DNA of 20,799 nt from an uncultured Spirochaetales bacterium (GTDB lineage: Bacteria; Spirochaetota; Spirochaetia; Treponematales; Treponemataceae), in the NCBI GenBank assembly GCA_946061495.1, contig CAMGSV010000018.1, positions 1 through 20,799 on the forward strand, in the 5' to 3' direction. Positions 14,668-20,799 of the stretch are shown in pieces. Positions within the stretch are counted from its first letter, which is position 1. Every line of letters starts with the position of its first letter. Made by a program: the position numbers and the translations under genes. Below the pieces are notes generated by a model that saw nothing but the letters and a program-made list of their open reading frames with translations, made no database searches and was not told the DNA's origin.

Positions 14668-15363
14668 CTAGAAATTGTGGGTTGAATCTGGGGCAAAGTC
14701 CTCTTTTTTTAGGATGCCGATGGTGACAGCCTGGCTTTTCAGGAAGCGATATGCCTGCACCTTTGTTTCCGTCAGATAGGGAATCAACACAATGAAGCCC
14801 AGGCCGCCGGTCAGATAGCAGAGGAGAATCCATCCAAGGAAGCTCAAATCCAGTATGAAGAGCTCCCCCTTGTATCCACGAGTGATATGCTTGCTGAGCT
14901 GCATTGCCTTCCGCACCGTCAGATTGGGATGCTCCGACAGGATGAAAAATAGTTGAGAGTAGGCGTAGAACTTTACGATTCCGGGAATGAAAAAGAGGAG
15001 GGACCACAGAGCCGTCCAGAGACAGAGCCACAGCTGGGCGAGAATTCCTCTGAGCCAGAGGTTCAGACCGTCTATGAAGGTGGAAAAGTTGGTGCTGTCC
15101 TTGTCCATGGCAAGTCTGGTGAAGAAGAAGGTTTGTCCTATGGTGCTGACACCGGTGATGGCCAGGGGCAGCAGGAACAGGAGGGAGGTGAGGTCCAGGT
15201 GGAAGGAGTGGTGGTAGCTGGCATCGCCGACATAGATGCGGGTGAAGGGAAGGGTGGCTATTCCCTGGATTGCCAGTCCGAGAACTGACACCAGCAGGGA
15301 AGGCTTCCACTTGCCGCTAAGGCTGTGTAATGCAGCTGCCTTGAAGACTTTTCTGTCGAACAT
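14668..15363 (-). CDS. DUF975-type integral membrane protein
   Basis: 231 residues with several hydrophobic segments (about 22-40, 58-78, 105-130, 167-195), which I recognise as the DUF975 family of unknown function. Typical family features are the central IPGIVKFYAYSQLFFILSEH block followed by the amphipathic RKAMQLSKHITRGYKGELF segment, then two more membrane helices. The start at 15363 is supported by AAAGGAG 7 bases upstream. It is first in a two-gene operon with sppA, which suggests a shared envelope role, for instance that this protein is a partner or substrate of the protease; that is inference. Confidence 0.8.
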   Translation of the reverse strand: MFDRKVFKAAALHSLSGKWKPSLLVSVLGLAIQGIATLPFTRIYVGDASYHHSFHLDLTSLLFLLPLAITGVSTIGQTFFFTRLAMDKDSTNFSTFIDGLNLWLRGILAQLWLCLWTALWSLLFFIPGIVKFYAYSQLFFILSEHPNLTVRKAMQLSKHITRGYKGELFILDLSFLGWILLCYLTGGLGFIVLIPYLTETKVQAYRFLKSQAVTIGILKKEDFAPDSTHNF

Positions 15364-15415
15364 GTGTGCTCCTTTGATGTTTCCAGCAGAGAATCAATTT
15401 CCCTTGCAAAAAACA

Positions 15416-15445
15416 TTGAATCGTACTATTCTCGAATTATATCAT
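15416..15445 (+). promoter_or_regulatory. Promoter of the phosphofructokinase gene
   Basis: TTGAAT (15416-15421), 18-base spacer, TATCAT (15440-15445), four and five consensus matches. Transcription should start near 15452, just before or at the Shine-Dalgarno AAAGGAG (15449-15455). Its -10 overlaps that of the opposing promoter at 15436-15441. Confidence 0.55.
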
Positions 15446-15464
15446 AAGAAAGGAGTTGTGTCAT
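15436..15464 (-). promoter_or_regulatory. Promoter of the DUF975-sppA operon
   Basis: Minus strand ATGACA (15464-15459, five of six), 17-base spacer, a perfect TATAAT (15441-15436). The -35 box covers the pfk start codon, and the -10 shares two base pairs with the pfk -10 on the other strand. The transcript would have a leader of about 66 bases. Confidence 0.6.
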
Positions 15465-16809
15465 GAAAGGATGCTATGATTTTACGGTTGACGAGCTGGG
15501 ACCCTGCAAGGTTCTGTCTCCCATTCATCTGTCTACGGAGAAAGAGGATTATCAGGCAAACTATGTGGAGGATGGAGAGTGCATCCGGTATGACATCGAC
15601 CATGTTATGGGGGAAGAGGAGCTGGACTGCGACAGGAACCTCATTCAGAAGGCGGGGCCTCGGGAGCACATCTACTTCAACCCCAAGCACGTGAACGCAG
15701 GCATCTGCACCTGCGGTGGCCTCTGCCCCGGCCTGAACGATGTGGTGCGTGCCATCGTCCGCTGCCTGTACAACCGCTACGGAGTCCGCCGCATCCGTGG
15801 CATCCGGTTCGGCTTCAAGGGCTTCTTCCCGGACATGGGCTTTGACACCATGGACTTGACGCCCGCCCTGGTGGACGACATCCACAAGACGGGAGGCTCC
15901 TTCCTGGGGACGAGCCGTGGCGGCGGCGACCGGGTGATGGACATTGTGGATGCCATCGAGGCCCTGAACATGAATATGCTCTTCATCATCGGGGGAGACG
16001 GAACCCAGAGGGGCGCCTTGGAGGTGGCGGAGGAAATCGAGAAGCGTGGTCTGCGGGTGGCCATTGTAGGGGTGCCAAAGACTGTTGACAACGACCTGGT
16101 GTTCATCCAGCGGTCCTTCGGCTTTGACACTGCCGTCCAGAAGGCCACCGAGGCGGTGTCCGCCGCCCATATGGAGGCCCGCTCCCACATCAATGGCATT
16201 GGACTCATCAAGCTCATGGGACGGGAGTCCGGCTTCATTGCCACCGCCACCGCCCTGGCCAGCCATGAGGCAAACTTCTGCCTCATTCCGGAGGTTCCCT
16301 TTGACCTGGAGGGCTCCGAGGGGCTGCTGGCCAGCCTGGAGGATCGGATTCGGGAGAGCCACCATGCGGTGATCATCGTGGCGGAGGGAGCCGGCCAGGA
16401 CCACTTGAACGCCACCAACGAGAAGGACGCTTCCGGCAACAAGAAGCTGGGGGACATCGGGGTGTTCCTGCGGGACCGCATCAACGAGTATTTCAAGAAG
16501 CGGAACATCCACATCAACCTGAAGTACATCGACCCCAGCTACCAGATTCGCTCCGCCCCGGCAGCACCCACCGACTCCATCTACTGCGAGCGACTGGGAA
16601 ACAATGCCGTCCATGCGGCCATGGCGGGGAAGACGAAGATTGTCATCGGCCTGGTCCACGACAAGTACGTGCATCTGCCCATGCGGCTGGTCATCGCTCG
16701 GCGCAACACAGTGAACCCCGACGGCTCACTGTGGCGTGACGCCATGGACTCCACCGGACAGCCGGTGCTGATGGTGAACGACAAGGAGCGGTTCCACCAG
16801 AAGAAGTAG
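15463..16809 (+). CDS. pfkA: 6-phosphofructokinase, long form
   Basis: 448 residues. Phosphorylates fructose 6-phosphate in glycolysis. The catalytic domain starts at about residue 78 with GICTCGGLCPGLNDV (phosphate-binding loop). The phosphoryl-donor motif is GGDGT (177-181); a glycine at the fourth position is typical of ATP-using enzymes, whereas PPi-using enzymes have GGDD. The next signature is PKTVDND (205-211), with a lysine that is common in PPi enzymes but also found in the ATP-dependent branch of plants and trypanosomes. MGRESGFIA and IDPSYQIRS are substrate-site regions. The roughly 75-residue N-terminal extension also fits that long branch. ATG at 15463 has AAAGGAG 8 bases upstream. 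ATP use is therefore likely but not certain. Confidence 0.93.
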   Translation: MKGCYDFTVDELGPCKVLSPIHLSTEKEDYQANYVEDGECIRYDIDHVMGEEELDCDRNLIQKAGPREHIYFNPKHVNAGICTCGGLCPGLNDVVRAIVRCLYNRYGVRRIRGIRFGFKGFFPDMGFDTMDLTPALVDDIHKTGGSFLGTSRGGGDRVMDIVDAIEALNMNMLFIIGGDGTQRGALEVAEEIEKRGLRVAIVGVPKTVDNDLVFIQRSFGFDTAVQKATEAVSAAHMEARSHINGIGLIKLMGRESGFIATATALASHEANFCLIPEVPFDLEGSEGLLASLEDRIRESHHAVIIVAEGAGQDHLNATNEKDASGNKKLGDIGVFLRDRINEYFKKRNIHINLKYIDPSYQIRSAPAAPTDSIYCERLGNNAVHAAMAGKTKIVIGLVHDKYVHLPMRLVIARRNTVNPDGSLWRDAMDSTGQPVLMVNDKERFHQKK

Positions 16810-16827
16810 CTGGAGCTGAAAATAAGG

Positions 16828-16870
16828 AAGCCCTGCCGGTGAATTGGATTGCACTGGCAGGGCTTTTTTT
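16828..16870 (+). terminator. Intrinsic terminator after the phosphofructokinase gene
   Basis: A 14-bp stem (16828-16841 with 16852-16865, one G-U pair), a 10-base loop and a run of seven T (16864-16870), starting 18 bases after the stop codon. It lies between two convergent genes; the upstream side (AATAAGG) gives only a weak U-tract for the opposite strand. Confidence 0.92.
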
Positions 16871-16912
16871 AGAATCGCAAGCGGGCGGAGATGCAACCTG
16901 TCGCCGGGGGGA

Positions 16913-18457
16913 CTACAGCTCGTAGCTTTCTCCGTACTTGACGATTTCCGTTTGGGGGAAGCCGTTGTCCGCCAGGAACTGCACGAAGGTGGCCTGTGCG
17001 TCAGGCTCCCCGTGGACCAAAAAGATTTTTTTCAGCCGGGAGGTGTCGATGGTGTTGAGCCAGTCCAGGCATTCCTGATAGTCGGCGTGGGCACTGAAGG
17101 CGTTGATCTGCTGCACCTCGGCCTGGACCTTGTACCAGTCTCCCATGATGCGGACCTCCTTCTCCCCGTTCTTGAGGCGGCGGCCCAGGGTGTTCTCCGC
17201 CATGTAGCCCACCAGCAGCACCTGGTTGTTGGGGTTTCCCACATTGTTGGCCAGGTGGTGCAGGATGCGGCCCGCCTCGCACATGCCGTCGGCGCTGATG
17301 ATGATCATGGGGCCCTTCTTCTCGTTGAGGGCCTTTGACTCCTCCACGCTCTGGACGAAGGTGAGGGCGTTGAAGCCGAAGGGATTCTTGTGGTGGTCAA
17401 GGAATGCCTCGTGGGTGTCCTGGTCGTAGCATTCGGGGTGCACCCGGAAGATGCTGGTGGCGTTGGTGGCCATGGGGGAGTCCACGTAGATGGGGATGGG
17501 GGGAATCTTCTTCTTGTCCAGCAGCAGGTGCAGGTAGTACACCAGCTCCTGGGTCCGCTCGATGGCGAAGGAGGGGATGATGATTTTGCCCTTCTTGTTC
17601 ACGGCCTTCCGCACGATGCGCACCAGCTCGTCCATGGCAATCTGGGTGTCCTCGTGGCGGCGGTCTCCGTAGGTGCTTTCCAGCACGATGTAGTCTGGAG
17701 CCGGCACGTTGGTGGAAGGATTTCGGATGATGGGCTTGTTGCAGCGGCCTAGGTCGCCGGTGTACAGGATGCGCACCTCATTGTCGCTGTTGGTGGCGGG
17801 GCTTGCCGTCAGGTCGCTGGCCTTTCGGCCCAGCAGCCGGTTCCAGAGATTCGAGGTGGCAGGCCGTTCCTGGGAGGTCTTTTCCTGTGCATCCTTCTGG
17901 ACTGCTTGTTGGCCGGCCTGCTGGCCGGTGATGGTGATGTAGGCGTAGGCTGAACCCAGAATGTGGCCGGCATCGAAGAATTCCAGCTGCACGTCAGGAG
18001 CAATGTACATCCTGCGGTCGTAGGAGAGGGTGACAATCTGGTTGGTGGCGGCCACCACATCCGCCTCGGTGAACAGGGGCTTCCAGGTGAATTTCTCCCC
18101 CTTCTTTGCGGCCTGCTTGCGAAGGTACTCCGCATCGCGGGCTTGGATGCGGGCGCTGTCCATCATGATGAGGTTTGCCAGGTCGCGGGTGGCCGGTGTG
18201 GCGTAGATGTTGCCCTTGTAGCCGTTCTTTGTCATCAGGGGCAGCAGTCCGCAGTGGTCGTAGTGGCCGTGGGTGATGATCACCGACTCCACCTTGTCCA
18301 CCGGCACCTCGAAGTTGCGGTTCTTCTCGTCCGACTCCTTCCGCTTGCCTTGGAATGCGCCGCAGTCCACCATGAAGGCCCTGCCGTCAATCTCGAAAAT
18401 GTGCTTGGAGCCAGTCACTTCCTGGGCTGCTCCCAAAGAATACAGTGTAATCGCCAT
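16913..18457 (-). CDS. Beta-CASP metallo-beta-lactamase protein, probable RNA-processing nuclease
   Basis: 514 residues. The metallo-beta-lactamase and beta-CASP combination is that of CPSF/YSH1-like and RNase J-like nucleases acting on RNA. Metal ligands: H63-x-H65-x-D67-H68 in ITHGHYDHCG, H165 in FDAGHILGSAY and D235 in LYTGDLGR. The beta-CASP part carries VDSPMA, ISADGMCEAGRILHHL and the final INAFSAHADYQE and FLVHGEP motifs. A low-complexity insertion of about 48 residues (178-226, rich in Q, A, K and S) interrupts the lactamase domain between AGHILGSA and YTGDLG. I chose the ATG at 18457 because MAITLYSLGAAQEVTGS is the family N-terminus; the in-frame extension to 18484 runs through the promoter. 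No ribosome-binding site precedes it. Confidence 0.9.
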   Translation of the reverse strand: MAITLYSLGAAQEVTGSKHIFEIDGRAFMVDCGAFQGKRKESDEKNRNFEVPVDKVESVIITHGHYDHCGLLPLMTKNGYKGNIYATPATRDLANLIMMDSARIQARDAEYLRKQAAKKGEKFTWKPLFTEADVVAATNQIVTLSYDRRMYIAPDVQLEFFDAGHILGSAYAYITITGQQAGQQAVQKDAQEKTSQERPATSNLWNRLLGRKASDLTASPATNSDNEVRILYTGDLGRCNKPIIRNPSTNVPAPDYIVLESTYGDRRHEDTQIAMDELVRIVRKAVNKKGKIIIPSFAIERTQELVYYLHLLLDKKKIPPIPIYVDSPMATNATSIFRVHPECYDQDTHEAFLDHHKNPFGFNALTFVQSVEESKALNEKKGPMIIISADGMCEAGRILHHLANNVGNPNNQVLLVGYMAENTLGRRLKNGEKEVRIMGDWYKVQAEVQQINAFSAHADYQECLDWLNTIDTSRLKKIFLVHGEPDAQATFVQFLADNGFPQTEIVKYGESYEL

Positions 18458-18463
18458 AATTAT

Positions 18464-18492
18464 ATGATAAACTCGAATGCCCAAATCCGCAA
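18464..18492 (-). promoter_or_regulatory. Promoter of the beta-CASP gene, leaderless geometry
   Basis: Minus strand TTGCGG (18492-18487), 17-base spacer, TATCAT (18469-18464). Exactly 6 bases separate the -10 from the ATG at 18457, so transcription should begin on the start codon. On the plus strand TATGAT (18463-18468) overlaps the same spot and could fire towards the IS relic. Confidence 0.55.
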
Positions 18493-18520
18493 GAAAAAGA
18501 ATTTGAGAGGCTGGGGGTTA

Positions 18521-18825
18521 TTCTTGTGCCAGCTTCAGCACCCTGCACATCGCTGGTGTTCCAGAGTCGCCAGAGTGGGCGTTTGCAAACGCTGCTTTGT
18601 CGTGCATACCAGCGCCACTTTTTTAGGATGTCATTTTCCAGCCGCAGCTTGCATTTTCTTTCCGCAGTGCAATCAGCTCGTTCTCGGCACCGCTCCTGTT
18701 GTCTTTTTCCTTTGGCGAGTCTGTTCTGTTGACTCTTTTAATCCATCTGTTCGATGTGATGGGCGTAAGCTTATACTCACGCTCTATCTCCCGCTCTCTT
18801 TCCTCACTCCTGCCTGCCCCCCTTT
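18521..18825 (-). mobile_element. Decayed IS3-family transposase relic (OrfA and start of OrfB)
   Basis: This 411-base gap between genes has no intact reading frame, but the minus strand translates piecewise into IS3-family OrfA. From 18778 the helix-turn-helix region reads EYKLTPITSNRWIKRVNR; from 18682 to 18650 NELIALRKENA; after a 2-base shift, from 18647 to 18618 LRLENDILKK, together the leucine-zipper hallmark of OrfA; then in shifted frames VALV and ARQSS (to 18591). From 18550 to 18521 MCRVLKLAQE followed by a stop resembles the start of OrfB. At least three frameshifts and the loss of nearly all of OrfB show that it is dead. No terminal inverted repeats or target duplication were found. 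The upstream end may reach the ttcA promoter. Confidence 0.72.
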
Positions 18826-18851
18826 GCTAGTGCTGCAGCTTCTGGTATACT
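18824..18851 (+). promoter_or_regulatory. Candidate promoter of the ttcA-like gene
   Basis: TTGCTA (18824-18829, four of six), 16-base spacer, TATACT (18846-18851, five of six). Transcription should start near 18858, just upstream of the ribosome-binding site. The promoter adjoins the end of the IS3 relic. Confidence 0.45.
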
Positions 18852-18868
18852 TGCAGGAGGAGGACATC

Positions 18869-19576
18869 ATGCCGCAGCCCAAATTGTTCAGAATCATTGA
18901 CAAGGCTATCTTTGAGTACCAGATGATTGAGGATGGCGACAAAATCCTCATCGGAGCCAGCGGGGGAAAGGATTCCACGGCCTTGGTGGAGTATTTTGCC
19001 CACCGAAGACGGCAGGGGCGGGAGCGCTTTGAGTTCACCGCCCTCCACGTGTCCACGGAGATTGCCCCGCCCTTTGATCCCGGTCTTCGGCAGCTTTTTG
19101 CCAGCTGGGGGGTGGAGCCAGTGACCATTCCCGTGGGGGTGCTGGAGCGGCTGAAGCCGGGACGCTCCATGAACTGCTGGTGGTGCTCCACCCAACGGCG
19201 CACGGAGCTGAACGAGTATGCCATGGCCAATGGCTACAACAAGATTGCCTTGGGACACCATCTGGACGACATCCTGGAGACCCTGCTGATGAACGCCCTG
19301 GGGAAGGGGGAGCTTTCCACCATGCCGCCCCGCCTGAAATACGAGAAGTACCCTGTCACCATCATCCGTCCCCTGTGCTTTGCCGATGTGGCCACCATCA
19401 TTGCCCACGCCCAGGACAGCGGCTACATCTCCGCCACCTGCACCTGCGACTACCAGGAGAACTCCGGCCGCAAGGATGCCCGCCGCCGCCTGGAGGCCCT
19501 GACGGAGGGAAACCCTGCGGAAAAGCGCCGCCTCTTTCAGGCCCTGCGGAACATCAAGGCGGAGTACCTGCCGTAG
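18869..19576 (+). CDS. ttcA: TtcA/TtuA-family tRNA thiolase
   Basis: 235 residues. PP-loop ATPase that adenylates a tRNA base and inserts sulfur, in TtcA giving 2-thiocytidine at position 32. The PP-loop SGGKDST is at 31-37. The CxxC pair C103 and C106 (MNCWWCSTQR) and a third cysteine in ATCTCDY (C191 or C193) fit the three-cysteine iron-sulfur site of the family. GHHLDDILETLLMNAL (129-144) is the characteristic second motif. GGAGGAGG precedes the ATG by 6 bases. The frame stays open a long way upstream by chance; those residues have no family similarity and cross the IS relic. The exact tRNA position modified (C32, or U54 as in TtuA) is not settled by sequence alone; TtcA is favoured. Confidence 0.88.
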   Translation: MPQPKLFRIIDKAIFEYQMIEDGDKILIGASGGKDSTALVEYFAHRRRQGRERFEFTALHVSTEIAPPFDPGLRQLFASWGVEPVTIPVGVLERLKPGRSMNCWWCSTQRRTELNEYAMANGYNKIALGHHLDDILETLLMNALGKGELSTMPPRLKYEKYPVTIIRPLCFADVATIIAHAQDSGYISATCTCDYQENSGRKDARRRLEALTEGNPAEKRRLFQALRNIKAEYLP

Positions 19577-19599
19577 AACTGGTAGGATGTTTGGTGGTG

Positions 19600-19608
19600 T
19601 GATATAAT
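19600..19608 (+). promoter_or_regulatory. Extended -10 promoter of vapBC
   Basis: TGATATAAT: a perfect TATAAT with the TG extension that lets a promoter work with a poor -35, which is the case here. The start of transcription near 19615 leaves about 11 bases before the antitoxin ATG, filled by the GGAGGAGAG ribosome-binding site. Confidence 0.5.
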
Positions 19609-19625
19609 GGTATGAGGAGGAGAGC

Positions 19626-19820
19626 ATGAAAACGATACTGGAAATCCCCGAAAGCCTTGTCCAACAGGCACGGTCCATTACCAGAATAGCATCTGATAAT
19701 GAGCTTGTGGTCTATGCCTTGGAACGTTTGGTGGACTCGAATCCGTTGGCTACCATAAAGCAATACAAGGGGAAGCTCGACCTTGACATCAATGTGGATG
19801 TGCTGCGGGGGCGTTGCTGA
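19626..19820 (+). CDS. vapB: VapB-type antitoxin
   Basis: 64 residues. The N-terminus MKTILEIPESLVQQARSITR has the short strand then helix of ribbon-helix-helix antitoxins, which bind DNA as dimers and repress their own promoter. The C-terminal third (KQYKGKLDLDINVDVLRGR) is the acidic and hydrophobic tail expected to wrap the toxin. The identification rests mainly on its position: it overlaps the PIN-domain toxin gene by one base (TGATG). GGAGGAGAG precedes the ATG. A+T content is higher than in the flanking ttcA and glpK genes, in line with an acquired module. Confidence 0.85.
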   Translation: MKTILEIPESLVQQARSITRIASDNELVVYALERLVDSNPLATIKQYKGKLDLDINVDVLRGRC

Positions 19821-20200
19821 TGGTTCTGGTGGATACCTCAATCTGGATTGACTACTTTCATGGGGATGACACTGGAGCTATCCTTGATGATTTAATTGAT
19901 AACCAGCTTGTTTGCATCAATGATTTGATTTTAGCGGAGTTATTGCCATCCATAAATCGCCGCAAGGAATGGGAGCTCAAGAATGCATTGCTGGCAGTGC
20001 CACGCTTAGCCTTGACCATTCATTGGGATGAGATTATTGCTATGCAAACACGGAATCTGCAGAATGGAATCAACAGAGTTGGTATTCCAGATCTGCTTAT
20101 CGTGCAAAATTCCCTCCAAAATAACATTCCCCTTTTGACCCATGACAAGCATTTCCGATTGATGAAGGATTTGTTCCATCTTGACCTGTATGCTAAATAG
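19820..20200 (+). CDS. vapC: VapC-type PIN-domain toxin ribonuclease
   Basis: 126 residues. VapC toxins cut specific RNAs, often initiator tRNA or the 23S sarcin-ricin loop, when free of antitoxin. The four PIN acidic residues are all present: D5 (LVDTSIWIDYF), E40 (LILAELLPS), D91 (GIPDLLI) and D109 (LLTHDKHF), so the enzyme looks active. I start at the ATG overlapping the vapB stop; a TTG two codons upstream is possible. It has only a weak ribosome-binding site and should depend on vapB translation, which keeps toxin below antitoxin. It ends 28 bases before glpK, which has no separate terminator in front, so transcription may run on. Confidence 0.93.
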   Translation: MVLVDTSIWIDYFHGDDTGAILDDLIDNQLVCINDLILAELLPSINRRKEWELKNALLAVPRLALTIHWDEIIAMQTRNLQNGINRVGIPDLLIVQNSLQNNIPLLTHDKHFRLMKDLFHLDLYAK

Positions 20201-20228
20201 AACTTCCTTAATCCCCTAGGAGGAACCC

Positions 20229-20799
20229 ATGAAATATATCTTGTCCCTGGACCAGGGAACCACCAGCTCCCGGGCCATTCTCTTTGACCAGAACCAGCAG
20301 GTTGTGGGTGTGGCGCAGAAGGAATTCACCCAGCTTTATCCCCAGGAGGGCTGGGTGGAGCAGGATGCCATGGAGATTTGGTCCAGTCAGTATGGTGTGA
20401 TGATGGAGGTGGTGGCGCAGTCCGGGGTACAGCCCAAGGATATTGTCGCCGTCGGCATCACTAACCAGCGGGAAACCACGATTTTGTGGGACAAGACCAC
20501 TGGCAAACCCATCCATAACGCTATCGTGTGGCAGTGCCGCCGCACCGCCGCCATCGTGGACAATTTGCGGCAGCAGGGGCTGGAGTCCCACATCAGAAAG
20601 ACCACGGGACTGGTTCCAGATGCCTATTTTTCCGCCACAAAAATCAAGTGGATTCTGGACCAGGTGGCGGGAGCCCGGCAGCGGGCCGAGCGGGGGGAAA
20701 TCCTTTTCGGCACGGTGGACACCTGGCTCTTGTGGCGGCTGACGGAGGGTGCGGTTCACGCCACCGACGTGACCAATGCCAGCCGCACCATGCTCTTTG
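20229..20799 (+). CDS. glpK: Glycerol kinase, 3' end missing
   Basis: Phosphorylates glycerol to glycerol 3-phosphate. The first 190 residues are in the window and the frame is open at the end. Family motifs: SLDQGTTSSRAILFD (ATP-binding phosphate 1 loop, residues 5-19), YPQEGWVEQD, VGITNQRETTILWD (catalytic region with the glycerol-contacting R and E), AIVWQCRR, TGLVPDAYFSATKIKWILD and GTVDTWLLWRLT, then DVTNASRTMLF. The start at 20229 is backed by AGGAGGAA. No clear promoter lies in the 28 bases after vapC, so expression may depend on the vapBC promoter or on a promoter inside vapC. Confidence 0.97.
   Translation, partial: MKYILSLDQGTTSSRAILFDQNQQVVGVAQKEFTQLYPQEGWVEQDAMEIWSSQYGVMMEVVAQSGVQPKDIVAVGITNQRETTILWDKTTGKPIHNAIVWQCRRTAAIVDNLRQQGLESHIRKTTGLVPDAYFSATKIKWILDQVAGARQRAERGEILFGTVDTWLLWRLTEGAVHATDVTNASRTMLF

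Noticed and set aside
14660..15310. N-terminal extension of sppA to 15310
   Set aside because: It overlaps the DUF975 gene in another frame; the ATG at 14659 has a good AGGAGA site and is followed by the expected tail, membrane helix and protease domain.
17963..18868. Long in-frame upstream extension of the ttcA frame
   Set aside because: It runs antisense to the beta-CASP gene and the IS3 relic, lacks family similarity, and ttcA has a strong ribosome-binding site at 18861-18868 region and a normal length from 18869.
1..20799. CRISPR array, integrase, attachment sites or replication origin
   Set aside because: No regularly spaced repeats, integrase-like frame, tRNA-end duplications or DnaA-box clusters were seen.

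Overview
The window looks like chromosomal DNA of a spirochaete, most likely a Treponema-like member of Treponematales. The reasons are a large DUF4954 beta-helix protein, a lipoprotein with a relaxed spirochaete-type lipobox, a long-form 6-phosphofructokinase, a GC-rich gene set and many short independent transcription units. This assignment is by recognition, not by database search. The gene content is mostly core metabolism and housekeeping, with two small mobile or accessory insertions.

Layout. 1-608: 3' part of a nudC-type NADH/NAD-cap pyrophosphatase (+). 610-3972: lysine/DAP branch operon dapA-asd-lysA (-), meeting nudC tail to tail with one base between the stop codons. 4132-4845: small lipoprotein (-). 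4924-7119: DUF4954 protein (-). 7252-10918: CYTH-domain protein, a 471-residue protein of unknown function, and an overlapping family-5 solute-binding protein (+). 10960-12552: a strong promoter, a structured leader, then rplM-rpsI-recX (+). 12690-13298: response regulator with an N-terminal DNA-binding domain and a C-terminal receiver (+). 13394-15363: DUF975 membrane protein followed by sppA (-). 15463-16809: 6-phosphofructokinase (+). 16913-18457: beta-CASP metallo-beta-lactamase RNase-like protein (-). 18458-18868: a 411-base stretch with no intact gene, which holds a decayed IS3-family transposase relic (-). 18869-19576: ttcA-like tRNA thiolase (+). 19626-20200: VapBC toxin-antitoxin (+). 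20229 to the end: 5' part of glpK (+).

How the genes work together. DapA, Asd and LysA cover three steps between aspartate semialdehyde formation and lysine; the remaining steps must lie elsewhere. Pfk and GlpK are central carbon enzymes but sit in separate units. L13 and S9 form the universal ribosomal pair, here with RecX coupled behind. DUF975 and SppA form a membrane-protein and membrane-protease operon.

The most interesting signals are regulatory. Four genes (4845-, 7252+, 7984+, 18457-) have a good -10 box placed so that transcription would start at or within a few bases of the ATG, and they lack a convincing Shine-Dalgarno site, while most other independent genes have a clear one. This suggests systematic leaderless mRNAs. 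The pfk and DUF975-sppA promoters run in opposite directions with overlapping -10 boxes. A T9 tract fills the spacer of the 7984 promoter. The rplM leader is structured. No CRISPR array, tRNA, rRNA or prophage was seen, and I found no clear candidate for a wholly new multi-gene system.
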